Below the pieces are notes generated by a model. That model was not told where the DNA came from, searched no databases, and worked only from the letters and a program-made list of their open reading frames with translations. This document shows positions 1 through 6,962 of a stretch of 16,816 bases of DNA, in pieces. Positions within the stretch are counted from its first letter, which is position 1. Each line of letters opens with the position of its first letter. Source of the stretch: Bacteroidota bacterium (GTDB lineage: Bacteria > Bacteroidota > Rhodothermia > Rhodothermales > UBA10348); contig JAAZVD010000006.1 in the NCBI GenBank assembly GCA_018623785.1, forward strand, positions 1 to 16,816, given 5' to 3'. Position numbers and translations under genes: made by a program.

Positions 1-929
1 AAGCCTATGCTGCTCTGAGCAACGATCCGGCAGTGGACTACATTGAGGAAGACCGCTGGGTCTCCTTGCCACCGTTCACCTCCCAGGGTCTTTGCGACAG
101 GAAGCCGGATCATCCGAACTGCCAAGACGGTGGCGGCGGTGACGACGGTGGCGGCGATACGGGTACTTCTACACAGTCTATTCCCTGGGGCATTACCCGC
201 GTGGGCGGCGCCTCGGCCTATGCAGGATCTAACGTAGCCTGGGTTCTGGACTCCGGTATCGACCTGAACCACGAGGATCTGAACGTGGATGCCAGCCGCA
301 GCGTCTCCATGCTCGGTGGACGTGACGCCAAGAACCCGGACGACCAGAACGGGCATGGCACCCACGTTGCGGGCACGATCGCGGCGCTCGACAACAATGT
401 AGGTGTTGTGGGAGTGGCCGCTGGCGCCACAGTTATTTCAGTGCGCGTACTGGATCGCCGCGGCAGTGGATCCATCAGCGGCGTCATTGCCGGTGTTGAC
501 CACGTGGCTGCCAACGGAAGCAACGGTGATGTGGCCAACATGAGCCTCGGTGGAGGCTACCTGCAGTCCTTGAACGATGCCGTAATCAGTGCTGCCGCCA
601 GCGGTATCCACTTCGTTGTTGCCGCCGGCAACGAATCCCAGAACGTATCCAACGTGTCTCCCGGGTCCGCAAACGGCCCCAACGTGTACACGATCTGCGC
701 CACCACGAGCACGGATGGCTGGGCCAGTTATTCGAACTACGGCCAGGGAGTGGACTTCTGCGAGCCCGGATCAGGCATTGAGTCTACCTGGAAAAAGGGT
801 GGCTACAACACCATCAGCGGAACGTCCATGGCCACGCCGCATGCTGCCGGCCTCCTGCTGCTCGGCCCTATTTCCAATGGTGGCTCGGTTTCGGGTCCTG
901 ATGGCAACTACACCATCGGCGTTCAGTAG
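1..929 (+). CDS. Subtilisin-like (S8) serine protease, secreted, 5' end outside the window
   Basis: The reading frame is open from base 3, so the gene starts upstream. A GTG at 33 is not credible as the start because the preceding in-frame codons (AYAALSNDPA) continue into DYIEED, the usual end of an inhibitor_I9 propeptide. Numbering from that GTG: a linker at about 20-50 carries two cysteines (21 and 30) and a Gly/Asp run (33-42), then the peptidase domain. The catalytic triad is complete: Asp73 (VLDSGIDLNHEDL), His108 (NGHGTHVAGT) and Ser265 (SGTSMATPHAAG); the oxyanion Asn is N200 (AAGNES). It ends about 20 residues after the catalytic domain with no visible sorting domain. A secreted endopeptidase is inferred; the signal peptide is not in the window. 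Followed by a strong hairpin terminator. Family call is firm; substrate unknown. Confidence 0.93.
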   Translation, partial: AYAALSNDPAVDYIEEDRWVSLPPFTSQGLCDRKPDHPNCQDGGGGDDGGGDTGTSTQSIPWGITRVGGASAYAGSNVAWVLDSGIDLNHEDLNVDASRSVSMLGGRDAKNPDDQNGHGTHVAGTIAALDNNVGVVGVAAGATVISVRVLDRRGSGSISGVIAGVDHVAANGSNGDVANMSLGGGYLQSLNDAVISAAASGIHFVVAAGNESQNVSNVSPGSANGPNVYTICATTSTDGWASYSNYGQGVDFCEPGSGIESTWKKGGYNTISGTSMATPHAAGLLLLGPISNGGSVSGPDGNYTIGVQ

Positions 930-960
930 ACCGGGACTGACATTGTGGTTAGACGAAGCG

Positions 961-1000
961 CGGGGGCGCGGCCAGATGGCCGCGCCCCCGTTGCATTTTC
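961..1000 (+). terminator. Hairpin terminator after the S8 protease
   Basis: Perfect 13-bp stem (961-973 with 978-990, GC-rich) and a 4-base loop AGAT, followed on the plus strand by ttgcattttc. It lies about 30 bases after the protease stop and about 30 bases past the stop of the convergent PH-domain gene, so it may act in both directions, but only the plus side has a T-rich tail. Confidence 0.75.
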
Positions 1001-1019
1001 ATGGCGTGTCGGTGGCCAA

Positions 1020-1559
1020 TTAATGCATGCGTTGAACACTTTGATGCATGCGTTGAACAAAGGCCGAAGCATCCTGAACAGACACCATTATCGTGTAGTT
1101 CTTGGTTGTCGGAATCAGCACAATCTCCTCTCCGGTACGCGCTGCCAGCACTTTCCCCTGACGGCGGGTCCTGAACCAGCCCACCTGATAGCCCGGAAGC
1201 CCGATCCCGTTGGTTCGCCAGGTCAGACCCCATGTTTCGGACTCGTCCTCTGTCATTATGCGCACGTTAGCAATCTGAATATCCCCCAAAGCAACGCGAC
1301 GACCGTACAGCGGCACCTTCAACACCAGATGCGTTAGGGAGATCTGTATGGTGGACACCGCCTGCTGCACGAAGAACCATCCAAAGAGCACGGAAACCGA
1401 TAGGGTAACCGCCAAACAGATCCACCCCTCTGCATCAGCTTCGGAAAGGTTCAGGGCAAAATGCACGACAATGGCCAGCAGCATCAGGTCAATGGCTCCC
1501 AGGATAACAAGCGCTGGGATGCGGGCTGGTGGTATGCGAAAGGTCTCATTCATGGGCAT
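1020..1559 (-). CDS. Two-TM membrane protein with bacterial PH-like domain (bPH_5-like)
   Basis: 179 aa. Two hydrophobic segments at about 16-37 and 45-65 form a membrane hairpin, followed by a soluble C-terminal domain. That domain contains RTNGIGLPGYQVGWFR at 115-130, which I recognise as the hallmark of the bacterial PH-domain family PF10882 (formerly a DUF). The biochemical role of the family is not established, and no catalytic residues are evident. The last residues hold a 7-residue tandem repeat (VQRMHQS VQRMH). It is the third gene in the lrp-glnN direction, 66 bases after the glnN stop, and a 16-bp hairpin fills most of that gap. The start is uncertain: ATG at 1559 and ATG at 1553 (MNETF) are both possible, neither has a Shine-Dalgarno sequence, and the hairpin ends only 6 bases before 1559. 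Confidence 0.8.
   Translation of the reverse strand: MPMNETFRIPPARIPALVILGAIDLMLLAIVVHFALNLSEADAEGWICLAVTLSVSVLFGWFFVQQAVSTIQISLTHLVLKVPLYGRRVALGDIQIANVRIMTEDESETWGLTWRTNGIGLPGYQVGWFRTRRQGKVLAARTGEEIVLIPTTKNYTIMVSVQDASAFVQRMHQSVQRMH
1023..1059 (-). repeat. 21-bp tandem duplication at the 3' end of the PH-domain gene
   Basis: The 16-base word atgcatgcgttgaaca occurs at 1023-1038 and again at 1044-1059, a 21-base period. It duplicates seven codons in frame, giving VQRMH twice at the protein's C-terminus. The two copies are identical over the 16 bases, which points to a recent slippage or duplication event. Confidence 0.85.
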
Positions 1560-1565
1560 ATACGA

Positions 1566-1600
1566 TTGGGGCGCGCAGCACCATGTGCTGCGCGCCCCAA
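1566..1600 (-). terminator. 16-bp hairpin between glnN and the PH-domain gene
   Basis: Perfect inverted repeat: 1566-1581 pairs with 1585-1600, leaving a 3-base loop, GC-rich core. It lies 25 bases after the glnN stop on the minus strand, so it may terminate or process the lrp-glnN transcript. No T-run follows on either strand, so classical intrinsic termination is not assured. It ends 6 bases before the first possible ATG of the PH-domain gene and would overlap the ribosome-binding zone if read through. Confidence 0.6.
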
Positions 1601-1625
1601 CATAACCACCTTGAACCGGGAAAAT

Positions 1626-3803
1626 CTACTTGACGAACAGCATATCACGGTAGGTAGGAACGGGCCATTCACCGGCAGGCGTGATGCGCTCGAGACGATC
1701 ACAGGCATGACGCACCTTGCCCATGGCAGGGATTACATTGCGGAGCATATGGTGTGCTTTCTCATGTACACTGTCGCCGCCAAGATCTTTGTTGGCATCA
1801 ATCAGCTCAGAAAGGGCGTCCTGAAGCTCGTCCACGTAGGCTGCAACATGCGTGGCCGCCTCTTTCACACCCTTAACCGAGATACCCACATCATTGCCTT
1901 GCTCGATGGTGTCGACAAGCGTCTTGAGGTAGCGTGTAGCTGCGGGCATGACCATCGTGCGGGCCATTGATTCCGTTGTCTCGGCCTCGGTGTTGATCTT
2001 GATGAAGTACTGTTCCGTCCAGATTTCTTCACGGCTGCGAAGCTCGGGCTCGGAAAGCACGCCATAAGCTTCGAAGAGCTTGATGTTCTTATCAGAGATC
2101 AGCGTTTCGAGTGCCTCCACCGTGGTTCGCAGGTTGAGCAGACCGCGGCGCTCCGCTTCCTGGTGCCATTCATCCGAGTAGTTGTCGCCTCCGAATATGA
2201 TGGGCGAAGCCGCGGAGACCGTTTCACGAATGACCACTGCTACGGCATCTTCCCGACTGGCACCATCGGCCATCTTGGCTTCGAGCGCGTCAGCCATGCC
2301 ATCGAGCGCCTCGGCTACGATGGTGTTCAAGACGACATTACAGAATGAGACCGATTGGCTGGAACCCACCGCGCGGAACTCGAACTTGTTGCCGGTAAAG
2401 GCAAACGGCGATGTCCGGTTACGGTCTCCGGCGTGCCGCGGCAGGTCCGGAATGACCGGTGTGCCCAGCCCCATGAGCCCGCTTTGAATAGACTCGGTAG
2501 CCGACCCTTTCTGGATCTGATTGAATACGTCCTCGAGCTGCTCTCCGAGGAAGACGGAGATGATGGCCGGAGGTGCTTCGTTGGCACCGAGGCGATGATC
2601 GTTTGCAGCGGATGCCACCGAGACGCGCAGCAGGTCCTGGTGCTTGTAGACGGCGCTGATGACGGCCGTGCAGAAGAAAAGAAACTGCACGTTGTCGTGC
2701 GGATTGTCGCCCGGCTCGAGCAGGTTCATGCCTGTGTCCGTGCCGATCGACCAGTTGTTGTGCTTACCGCTTCCATTAAGTCCCGCAAACGGCTTCTCGT
2801 GCAGCAGACACACCAGACCGTATTTACGAGCAAAGCGCTGCAGGGTAATCATCAGAAGCTGCTGGTGATCGCATGCAATGTTCGTGTTCTCGAAAATCGG
2901 AGCAATCTCGTACTGGCTGGGGGCCACTTCGTTGTGGCGCGTCTTGACCGGAATACCCAGACGGTATAGCTCCTTCTCGGTATCCAGCATGCAGCTCAGC
3001 ACACGATCGGGGATGGAGCCGAAGTAGTGATCGTCCAACTCCTGCCCTTTTGGGGGCTTTGCACCGATCAGCGTACGGCCGCTGGTCATGAGGTCCGGAC
3101 GGCGGTAGTAGTACTCCTCGTCAATGAGAAAATACTCTTGCTCGACGCCGACGGTGGACGTCACCTTATGCACATCATCGTGACCAAAGAGCGACAGGAC
3201 GCGGCGGGCTTGCTTGTCGATGGCCAGCATGGAGCGAAGAACCGGCGTTTTGGCATCAAGCGCCTCGCCCGACCACGATGCAAAAGCCGTTGGGATAGCC
3301 AGGTAGCATCCATTGTTGTTCTCAACAATGAATGCGGGAGACGTCGGATCCCAGGCGGTATATCCGCGGGCCTCAAACGTGGCGCGCAGACCACCGGACG
3401 GGAAGCTCGATGCATCCGGTTCGCCTTGAATGAGGTCCTTACCCGAGAATTTGGCAACGACACCGCCACCCTTGTTCGGGGTGATGAACGAATCATGCTT
3501 TTCGGCAGTGTTTCCCGTCAGCGGCTGGAACCAGTGAGTGAAGTGCGAGGCGCCGCGCTCGACGGCCCACTCCTTCATGGCTGAAGCCACTTCATCGGCG
3601 ATGGCAGCATTGATCGGCTCCCCTTTGTCGATAGTGGCCAACAGGCTGGCAAAGGTTGCAGGAGCCAGACGGCTCTTCATTTCTTCGAGACCGAAGGCAT
3701 TCTCTCCGAAAATGCGTTCGATATCCATTGGCTCGGGCTTGGGCCCGTTGGCCGTGAATTTGGTGGCAGCGAGAACGTTTAAATCCGATGCGTGGCGACT
3801 CAT
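1626..3803 (-). CDS. glnN: Glutamine synthetase, type III (GSIII)
   Basis: 725 aa, the usual GSIII length (about 700-730) and far longer than type I or II enzymes. It catalyses ATP-dependent ligation of ammonium to glutamate in the cytoplasm, the entry step of nitrogen assimilation. Visible motifs include EQEYFLID (221-228, metal-binding Glu residues), NEVAPSQYEIAP (291-302), GLNGSGKHNNWS (341-352) and NDHRLGANEAPP (401-412), all typical of GSIII. The start is ATG at 3803 with no Shine-Dalgarno sequence. It lies 39 bases downstream of an Lrp/AsnC regulator on the same strand, so the two are probably one transcript and the regulator probably senses nitrogen or amino-acid status. The adenylylation loop of type I enzymes is not expected in this class. 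GSIII is common in Bacteroidota and also found in cyanobacteria and some Firmicutes. Confidence 0.97.
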   Translation of the reverse strand: MSRHASDLNVLAATKFTANGPKPEPMDIERIFGENAFGLEEMKSRLAPATFASLLATIDKGEPINAAIADEVASAMKEWAVERGASHFTHWFQPLTGNTAEKHDSFITPNKGGGVVAKFSGKDLIQGEPDASSFPSGGLRATFEARGYTAWDPTSPAFIVENNNGCYLAIPTAFASWSGEALDAKTPVLRSMLAIDKQARRVLSLFGHDDVHKVTSTVGVEQEYFLIDEEYYYRRPDLMTSGRTLIGAKPPKGQELDDHYFGSIPDRVLSCMLDTEKELYRLGIPVKTRHNEVAPSQYEIAPIFENTNIACDHQQLLMITLQRFARKYGLVCLLHEKPFAGLNGSGKHNNWSIGTDTGMNLLEPGDNPHDNVQFLFFCTAVISAVYKHQDLLRVSVASAANDHRLGANEAPPAIISVFLGEQLEDVFNQIQKGSATESIQSGLMGLGTPVIPDLPRHAGDRNRTSPFAFTGNKFEFRAVGSSQSVSFCNVVLNTIVAEALDGMADALEAKMADGASREDAVAVVIRETVSAASPIIFGGDNYSDEWHQEAERRGLLNLRTTVEALETLISDKNIKLFEAYGVLSEPELRSREEIWTEQYFIKINTEAETTESMARTMVMPAATRYLKTLVDTIEQGNDVGISVKGVKEAATHVAAYVDELQDALSELIDANKDLGGDSVHEKAHHMLRNVIPAMGKVRHACDRLERITPAGEWPVPTYRDMLFVK

Positions 3804-3842
3804 GGTATTGGGTGCTGAGCGTGCGGTTGGCGTGAAAGAAGG

Positions 3843-4334
3843 TCAGGAAAGAGAGGGAGGGAGCTCGGTCAGGGCCATCGGTTCGACCGGTACCGTCCGG
3901 GTGTCCTTGTAACTGGACAGGACAATCGAGGTCGACGTACCGTGGACGCCCGGCCAAGACTGAATGGTCGAGAGCAGCTGCTCCAGCCCCGATGTGTTGC
4001 GAATAAGTACCCTCAGAATGTGGGATCCGTCTCCCGTGATGGAATGCACCTCCTGGACCTGATCGAGCTGGCATGCCTTCTCGACAAAACCATCGTAGTG
4101 CTTTGATCCATCCACCATCACCCGAATGAAAGCCAGAATATCGAATCCGACGCGACGGGCATTGACCACGGCCTGGTACCCCTCGATGACGCCCCTCTCC
4201 TCCAGCTTGCGCATGCGTTCGCTGACGGATGGGACGGAGAGGGACACGTCTTCAGCAACCTCGTTGCGTTTGATGCGGCCGCGCTCCTGCAGGAGCTCCA
4301 GGATGCGTGCGTCTATTTGATCTATTCTACTCAT
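3843..4334 (-). CDS. Lrp/AsnC family transcriptional regulator
   Basis: 163 aa. The N-terminal winged helix-turn-helix covers about residues 4-55 (IDQIDARILELLQERGRI, then SVPSVSERMRKLEERGVIEGY, the classic recognition-helix pattern). The ligand-binding RAM/AsnC domain covers about 65-145, including VQEVHSITGDGSHILRV, where Lrp-family effector sites lie. These proteins form octamers or dimers that bind an amino acid and control amino-acid or nitrogen genes, often including their own promoter. It is immediately upstream of glnN and shares a promoter region with nothing else on that strand, so control of glnN and itself is the natural inference. Which amino acid it senses cannot be read from sequence. 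A short Ser/Pro-rich tail follows the RAM domain. ATG at 4334 follows a probable promoter. Confidence 0.94.
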   Translation of the reverse strand: MSRIDQIDARILELLQERGRIKRNEVAEDVSLSVPSVSERMRKLEERGVIEGYQAVVNARRVGFDILAFIRVMVDGSKHYDGFVEKACQLDQVQEVHSITGDGSHILRVLIRNTSGLEQLLSTIQSWPGVHGTSTSIVLSSYKDTRTVPVEPMALTELPPSLS

Positions 4335-4361
4335 TCGAGCATGGTATTATTTATTTAGGCA

Positions 4362-4369
4362 CAAATATA
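4362..4369 (-). promoter_or_regulatory. Probable lrp-glnN promoter, -7 element TATATTTG
   Basis: Read on the minus strand this is TATATTTG, an exact match to the Bacteroidota -7 consensus TAnnTTTG. It ends 27 bases before the lrp ATG, which would give a leader of roughly 20 bases. The -33 partner is poor: only a TTG about 23 bases upstream. The surrounding stretch 4340-4460 is clearly more AT-rich than the neighbouring genes. Confidence 0.5.
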
Positions 4370-4603
4370 GCATTGCCTTCGTTTTTCATCCACAACGGCA
4401 CGATACTATTTAGCTTCTTCACATTTTTGGTCGTTTGACAAAACAAGCTGTTACAAAAAAGCGCTGTACCCTAGCGGCCGCACCCCCGTATCCTTGGGTG
4501 CCCGTTCCGATCGCATCCTACTTCCTCGACAGCCGTATCACCCGGGTAGTGCTTGGGATACACCCTTCTTGACGTCAACCCCGATATCACGTACGACAAC
4601 AGC

Positions 4604-5620
4604 ATGGATTCACTGACTCAGATCGTACTGGGGGCGGCCGTTGGAGAAGCCACCATAGGGCACAAGGTGGGAAAGAAAGGGGCCCTGTGGGGCGCTGCAC
4701 TGGGTACGTTACCCGACCTGGACGTTGTCGCCAGCGTATTCCTGGACCCTGTGGCTTCCCTTTCCGCGCATCGTGCTGCCACGCACTCGTTCCCGGTCGT
4801 GATGCTGGCTGCTCCCCTGCTGGCATGGATGATCCAGCAATTCCACGGCGACGACAAAGGGTCCTATCGGGACTGGACCCTCATGGTGTTCTTGACCCTT
4901 GGGACGCACATCCTTGTGGATCTACTGACGGTATATGGCACACAGATTCTGTGGCCCATTACCGACCATCCTTTCGGGATCGACTCCATCTTCATCGTCG
5001 ACCCGCTCTATACCCTTCCCTTGGCTATCGGGGTGGTGCTTGCCCTTTTCCAGAACATCGGTTCCAGGTTACGCTTTCGCGTGAACGCGGCAGGACTGGT
5101 CATTTCCAGCATCTATCTGCTCTGGGGACTGGGTGCAAAAACGGTGGTGCAGTCCTCCTTCCAGGAAAGTCTAGCCTCTCAGGACATTCAAGCGGGGCAG
5201 GTCATGACCTCTCCGACACCGCTGAACACCATCCTGTGGCAGGGTATGGCCGTCGCAGATGATACCTTGCACGTGGGTCTGGTCTCCATTTTTGACGAGG
5301 ATCCTCCGTCGCATTTCCTGTCCATTCCCCGCAGGTCCCATTTGCTCGACGGTCACCTCGATGATCGTGCCGTGGCGCAATTGATGTGGTTCTCCAAAGG
5401 ATGGTATGCCGTCGAAGAGGACTCGGTCGGTCTGCGTTTCATGGATTACCGTTTCGGTCGCTCGGATGCATGGCTGGAGGCATCCGGCGCCCCCATTTTC
5501 CATTGGCATCTGATCCCGGACTCGTTGGGCGCCTATACCTCGTTCGTTCAGTTACCGACCCAGCTCTCTGCACGCGGAGGACGCCTGGGCGCCTTGTATG
5601 ATCGCGCCATGGGCCGATGA
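4604..5620 (+). CDS. YdjM-type membrane-bound metal-dependent hydrolase (PF04307 family)
   Basis: 338 aa from ATG 4604. This start gives MDSLTQIVLGAAVGEA, the canonical N-terminus of the family; the longer reading from a TTG at 4553 adds 17 residues with no family character. Conserved putative metal ligands are His20, Asp38/Asp40 (TLPDLDV), His56 and His61 (AHRAATHS) and His102/Asp106 (THILVDLLTVYGTQ). Several hydrophobic segments (about 26-44, 62-80, 92-110, 134-149, 163-178) anchor it in the inner membrane; the C-terminal third (from about 180) is soluble. The family (named LexA-binding inner-membrane hydrolase in databases) has no well-established substrate. It stands alone between the divergent lrp gene and a tRNA. 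No Shine-Dalgarno sequence. Confidence 0.88.
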   Translation: MDSLTQIVLGAAVGEATIGHKVGKKGALWGAALGTLPDLDVVASVFLDPVASLSAHRAATHSFPVVMLAAPLLAWMIQQFHGDDKGSYRDWTLMVFLTLGTHILVDLLTVYGTQILWPITDHPFGIDSIFIVDPLYTLPLAIGVVLALFQNIGSRLRFRVNAAGLVISSIYLLWGLGAKTVVQSSFQESLASQDIQAGQVMTSPTPLNTILWQGMAVADDTLHVGLVSIFDEDPPSHFLSIPRRSHLLDGHLDDRAVAQLMWFSKGWYAVEEDSVGLRFMDYRFGRSDAWLEASGAPIFHWHLIPDSLGAYTSFVQLPTQLSARGGRLGALYDRAMGR

Positions 5621-5635
5621 ATCCACGCCCAATTG

Positions 5636-5659
5636 GAGAAAGCACGATTTTGCGTTCTC
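5636..5659 (+). terminator. Possible weak terminator after the YdjM-type hydrolase
   Basis: Stem of 9 positions with one A-G mismatch (5636-5644 with 5651-5659) and a 6-base loop, 15 bases after the stop codon. The 3' side reads ttcgtggg, without a real T-tract, so the terminator call is weak. Confidence 0.35.
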
Positions 5660-5705
5660 TTCGTGGGCATCATCTACCACAATCCCCGTATCTTTACGCC
5701 CCCAA

Positions 5706-5778
5706 GGGCCCGTAGCTCAGTGGTTAGAGCTGCCGACTCATAATCGGTAGGTCGCAGGTTCAAATCCTGCCGGGCCCA
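5706..5778 (+). tRNA. tRNA with CAU anticodon, probably tRNA-Ile2 (lysidine type)
   Basis: A full cloverleaf folds by eye: acceptor 5706-5712 with 5771-5777 (perfect 7 bp GGGCCCG/CGGGCCC), D-arm 5715-5730, anticodon stem 5732-5736 with 5744-5748, anticodon CAT at 5739-5741, T-arm 5754-5770, discriminator A at 5778. No CCA is encoded. CAU is shared by elongator Met, initiator Met and Ile2. An initiator is unlikely because position 1-72 is a G-C pair. The D-arm AGTGGTTAGAGC and the run GACTCATAATCG closely resemble E. coli ileX as I remember it, so Ile2, needing lysidine formation by TilS, is favoured over elongator Met. Confidence 0.93.
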
Positions 5779-5782
5779 CTGG

Positions 5783-5820
5783 AAAACCCGGACGGCTTTC
5801 TGTCGTTCGGGTTTTGCTTT
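5783..5820 (+). terminator. Rho-independent terminator after the tRNA
   Basis: Stem of 12 bp with one G-T pair (5783-5794 with 5804-5815), loop of 9 bases, 3' arm ending in TTTT followed by gcttt. It begins five bases after the tRNA end, marking the tRNA as a single-gene transcript. Confidence 0.85.
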
Positions 5821-5924
5821 GGTAGTACCCGTAGGTTTGAACCACAGAAGAGCGTTTACACGAGAATGGCGCAGCACGATGGATTGCCCCTCATGTGTAC
5901 CGATAAACGATGACATAGAGCTGT

Positions 5925-6122
5925 ATGACAGAGTCAGAGATAAGCGACATCATTGAAAAGGCCTGGCAGGATGACGTCAGCTTTGACGCCATAGAAGCGA
6001 CAACGGGCTTGTCCGAAGCGGAGGTTATTACCTTGATGCGGCGTGAATTGAAGCCTTCAAGCTTCAGGATGTGGCGAAAGCGTGTTACGGGTCGAAAAAC
6101 CAAGCACGGGAAGCTGGGTTAG
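5925..6122 (+). CDS. DUF2805 / TIGR03643 family small protein
   Basis: 65 aa, charged and basic at the C-terminus. The C-terminal block LSEAEVITLMRRELKPSSFR then MWRKRVTGRKTKH (29-61) is the nearly invariant signature of this small family found in Proteobacteria and Bacteroidota; typical members are 60-90 aa, so it looks complete. The pattern of a short helical N-terminus, LSEAEV turn and basic C-terminus suggests a helix-turn-helix-like nucleic-acid-binding fold, but the function is unknown. It is monocistronic by position: after the tRNA terminator and convergent with the SDR gene. ATG at 5925 has no clear Shine-Dalgarno sequence. I see no consensus promoter in 5821-5924. Confidence 0.88.
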   Translation: MTESEISDIIEKAWQDDVSFDAIEATTGLSEAEVITLMRRELKPSSFRMWRKRVTGRKTKHGKLG

Positions 6123-6156
6123 GTACCATCTTGGTGATGGACGCTCGGCATCATGT

Positions 6157-6176
6157 GCCTTCGGGTTCAGGAAGGC
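6157..6176. terminator. Weak hairpin between convergent DUF2805 and SDR genes
   Basis: GCCTTC (6157-6162) pairs with GAAGGC (6171-6176) around an 8-base loop. It is the only obvious hairpin in the 90 bases between the two convergent stops; no T-tract on either side, so the terminator role is tentative. Confidence 0.25.
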
Positions 6177-6212
6177 TTGGTATCGCGTTCTTATGGGCCC
6201 TGTCCGCACCCG

Positions 6213-6962
6213 CTACTGCGCCAGGTAACCGCCGTCAACAGGGTAGTAGGCGCCAGTCAGGAAAGAGGCTTCGTTGGACGAAAGAAAGGCGACCAGTTCG
6301 GCCACTTCCATGGGCCTGCCAATGCGCCCGATAGGGTGCAGACTGGCGACACTGTTCAGCATCTCCTCATCCAGATTCTTGAGAAGGGGTGTATCGATGA
6401 AGGCGGGGCCGACAACATTTACCCGGAGGCCCCGAATACCGTACTCGAGGGCTGTGGCCTTGGAAAGACCCACCAAACCGTGCTTGGAAGCCGTGTAGGC
6501 GGCCGAATTGGCAAAGCCGACAGCGCCCAGAATCGAGGCCATGTTGACGATGGCACCCCCGCCATTCTCCAACATCCGCGGAATCTGATACTTCATCCCG
6601 AAAAAAACGCCGGAGAGGTTCACATCAATGACTCGCTGCCATTCGTCTATGTCACAGTCTGCCGTCGGTGCAATGGCGCCTCCTATCCCTGCGTTGTTGC
6701 AGGCAATATCCAGCCGCCCGAACTCGGCAACAGCAGCCTCCACGAGAACCCGGCAATCATGGGCAACGGATACATCTGCGCGGTGTAAAATAGCGCGGCC
6801 TCCGCCGTCGAGCAGCCGCTCTACCGTCTCCTGTCCCCCTACTTCATCCACATCCGAAACAACCACGGACGCTCCCAACTGGGCATAACGCTTGGCTACT
6901 GCCCGACCGATACCCGAACCGCCACCGGTCACTATGGCCACTTTTCCTGTCAGATTTCTCAT
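6213..6962 (-). CDS. SDR family NAD(P)-dependent oxidoreductase (classical type)
   Basis: 249 aa from ATG 6962 (MRNLTGKVAIVTGG), the standard length and N-terminus of classical short-chain dehydrogenases. The longer reading from a TTG at 7061 adds 33 residues with no family homology. Visible motifs: cofactor loop TGGGSGIG (12-19), Asp37 at the end of beta-2 (favours NAD over NADP), DV at 63-64, NNAG (89-92), catalytic Asn115, Ser143, Tyr156 and Lys160 (YTASK), and the C-terminal LTGAYYPVDGGY. Likely a cytosolic oxidoreductase acting on a hydroxyl or keto substrate, in the broad glucose/3-oxoacyl-ACP reductase-like subgroup; the true substrate cannot be deduced. It is monocistronic, divergent from the membrane protein at 7281, with possible RNA structure just upstream of the start. 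Confidence 0.95.
   Translation of the reverse strand: MRNLTGKVAIVTGGGSGIGRAVAKRYAQLGASVVVSDVDEVGGQETVERLLDGGGRAILHRADVSVAHDCRVLVEAAVAEFGRLDIACNNAGIGGAIAPTADCDIDEWQRVIDVNLSGVFFGMKYQIPRMLENGGGAIVNMASILGAVGFANSAAYTASKHGLVGLSKATALEYGIRGLRVNVVGPAFIDTPLLKNLDEEMLNSVASLHPIGRIGRPMEVAELVAFLSSNEASFLTGAYYPVDGGYLAQ

Noticed and set aside
2355..2969. 204-codon plus-strand frame inside glnN
   Set aside because: Antisense shadow of glutamine synthetase; no family features.
4435..4440. TTGACA as a sigma-70 -35 box for the hydrolase gene
   Set aside because: No -10 element at 16-18 bases and the gene starts more than 160 bases downstream.
4480..4501. GCACCC/GGGTGC inverted repeat before the hydrolase gene
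   Set aside because: Only 6 bp with a 10-base loop, no T-tract, no conserved position; likely chance in GC-rich DNA.
4553..4603. Upstream TTG start for the YdjM-type hydrolase
   Set aside because: MDSLTQIVLG at 4604 is the family's standard start; the extension has no homology character.
6153..6788. 211-codon plus-strand frame opposite the SDR gene
   Set aside because: The SDR on the other strand has a complete motif set; this frame has none.
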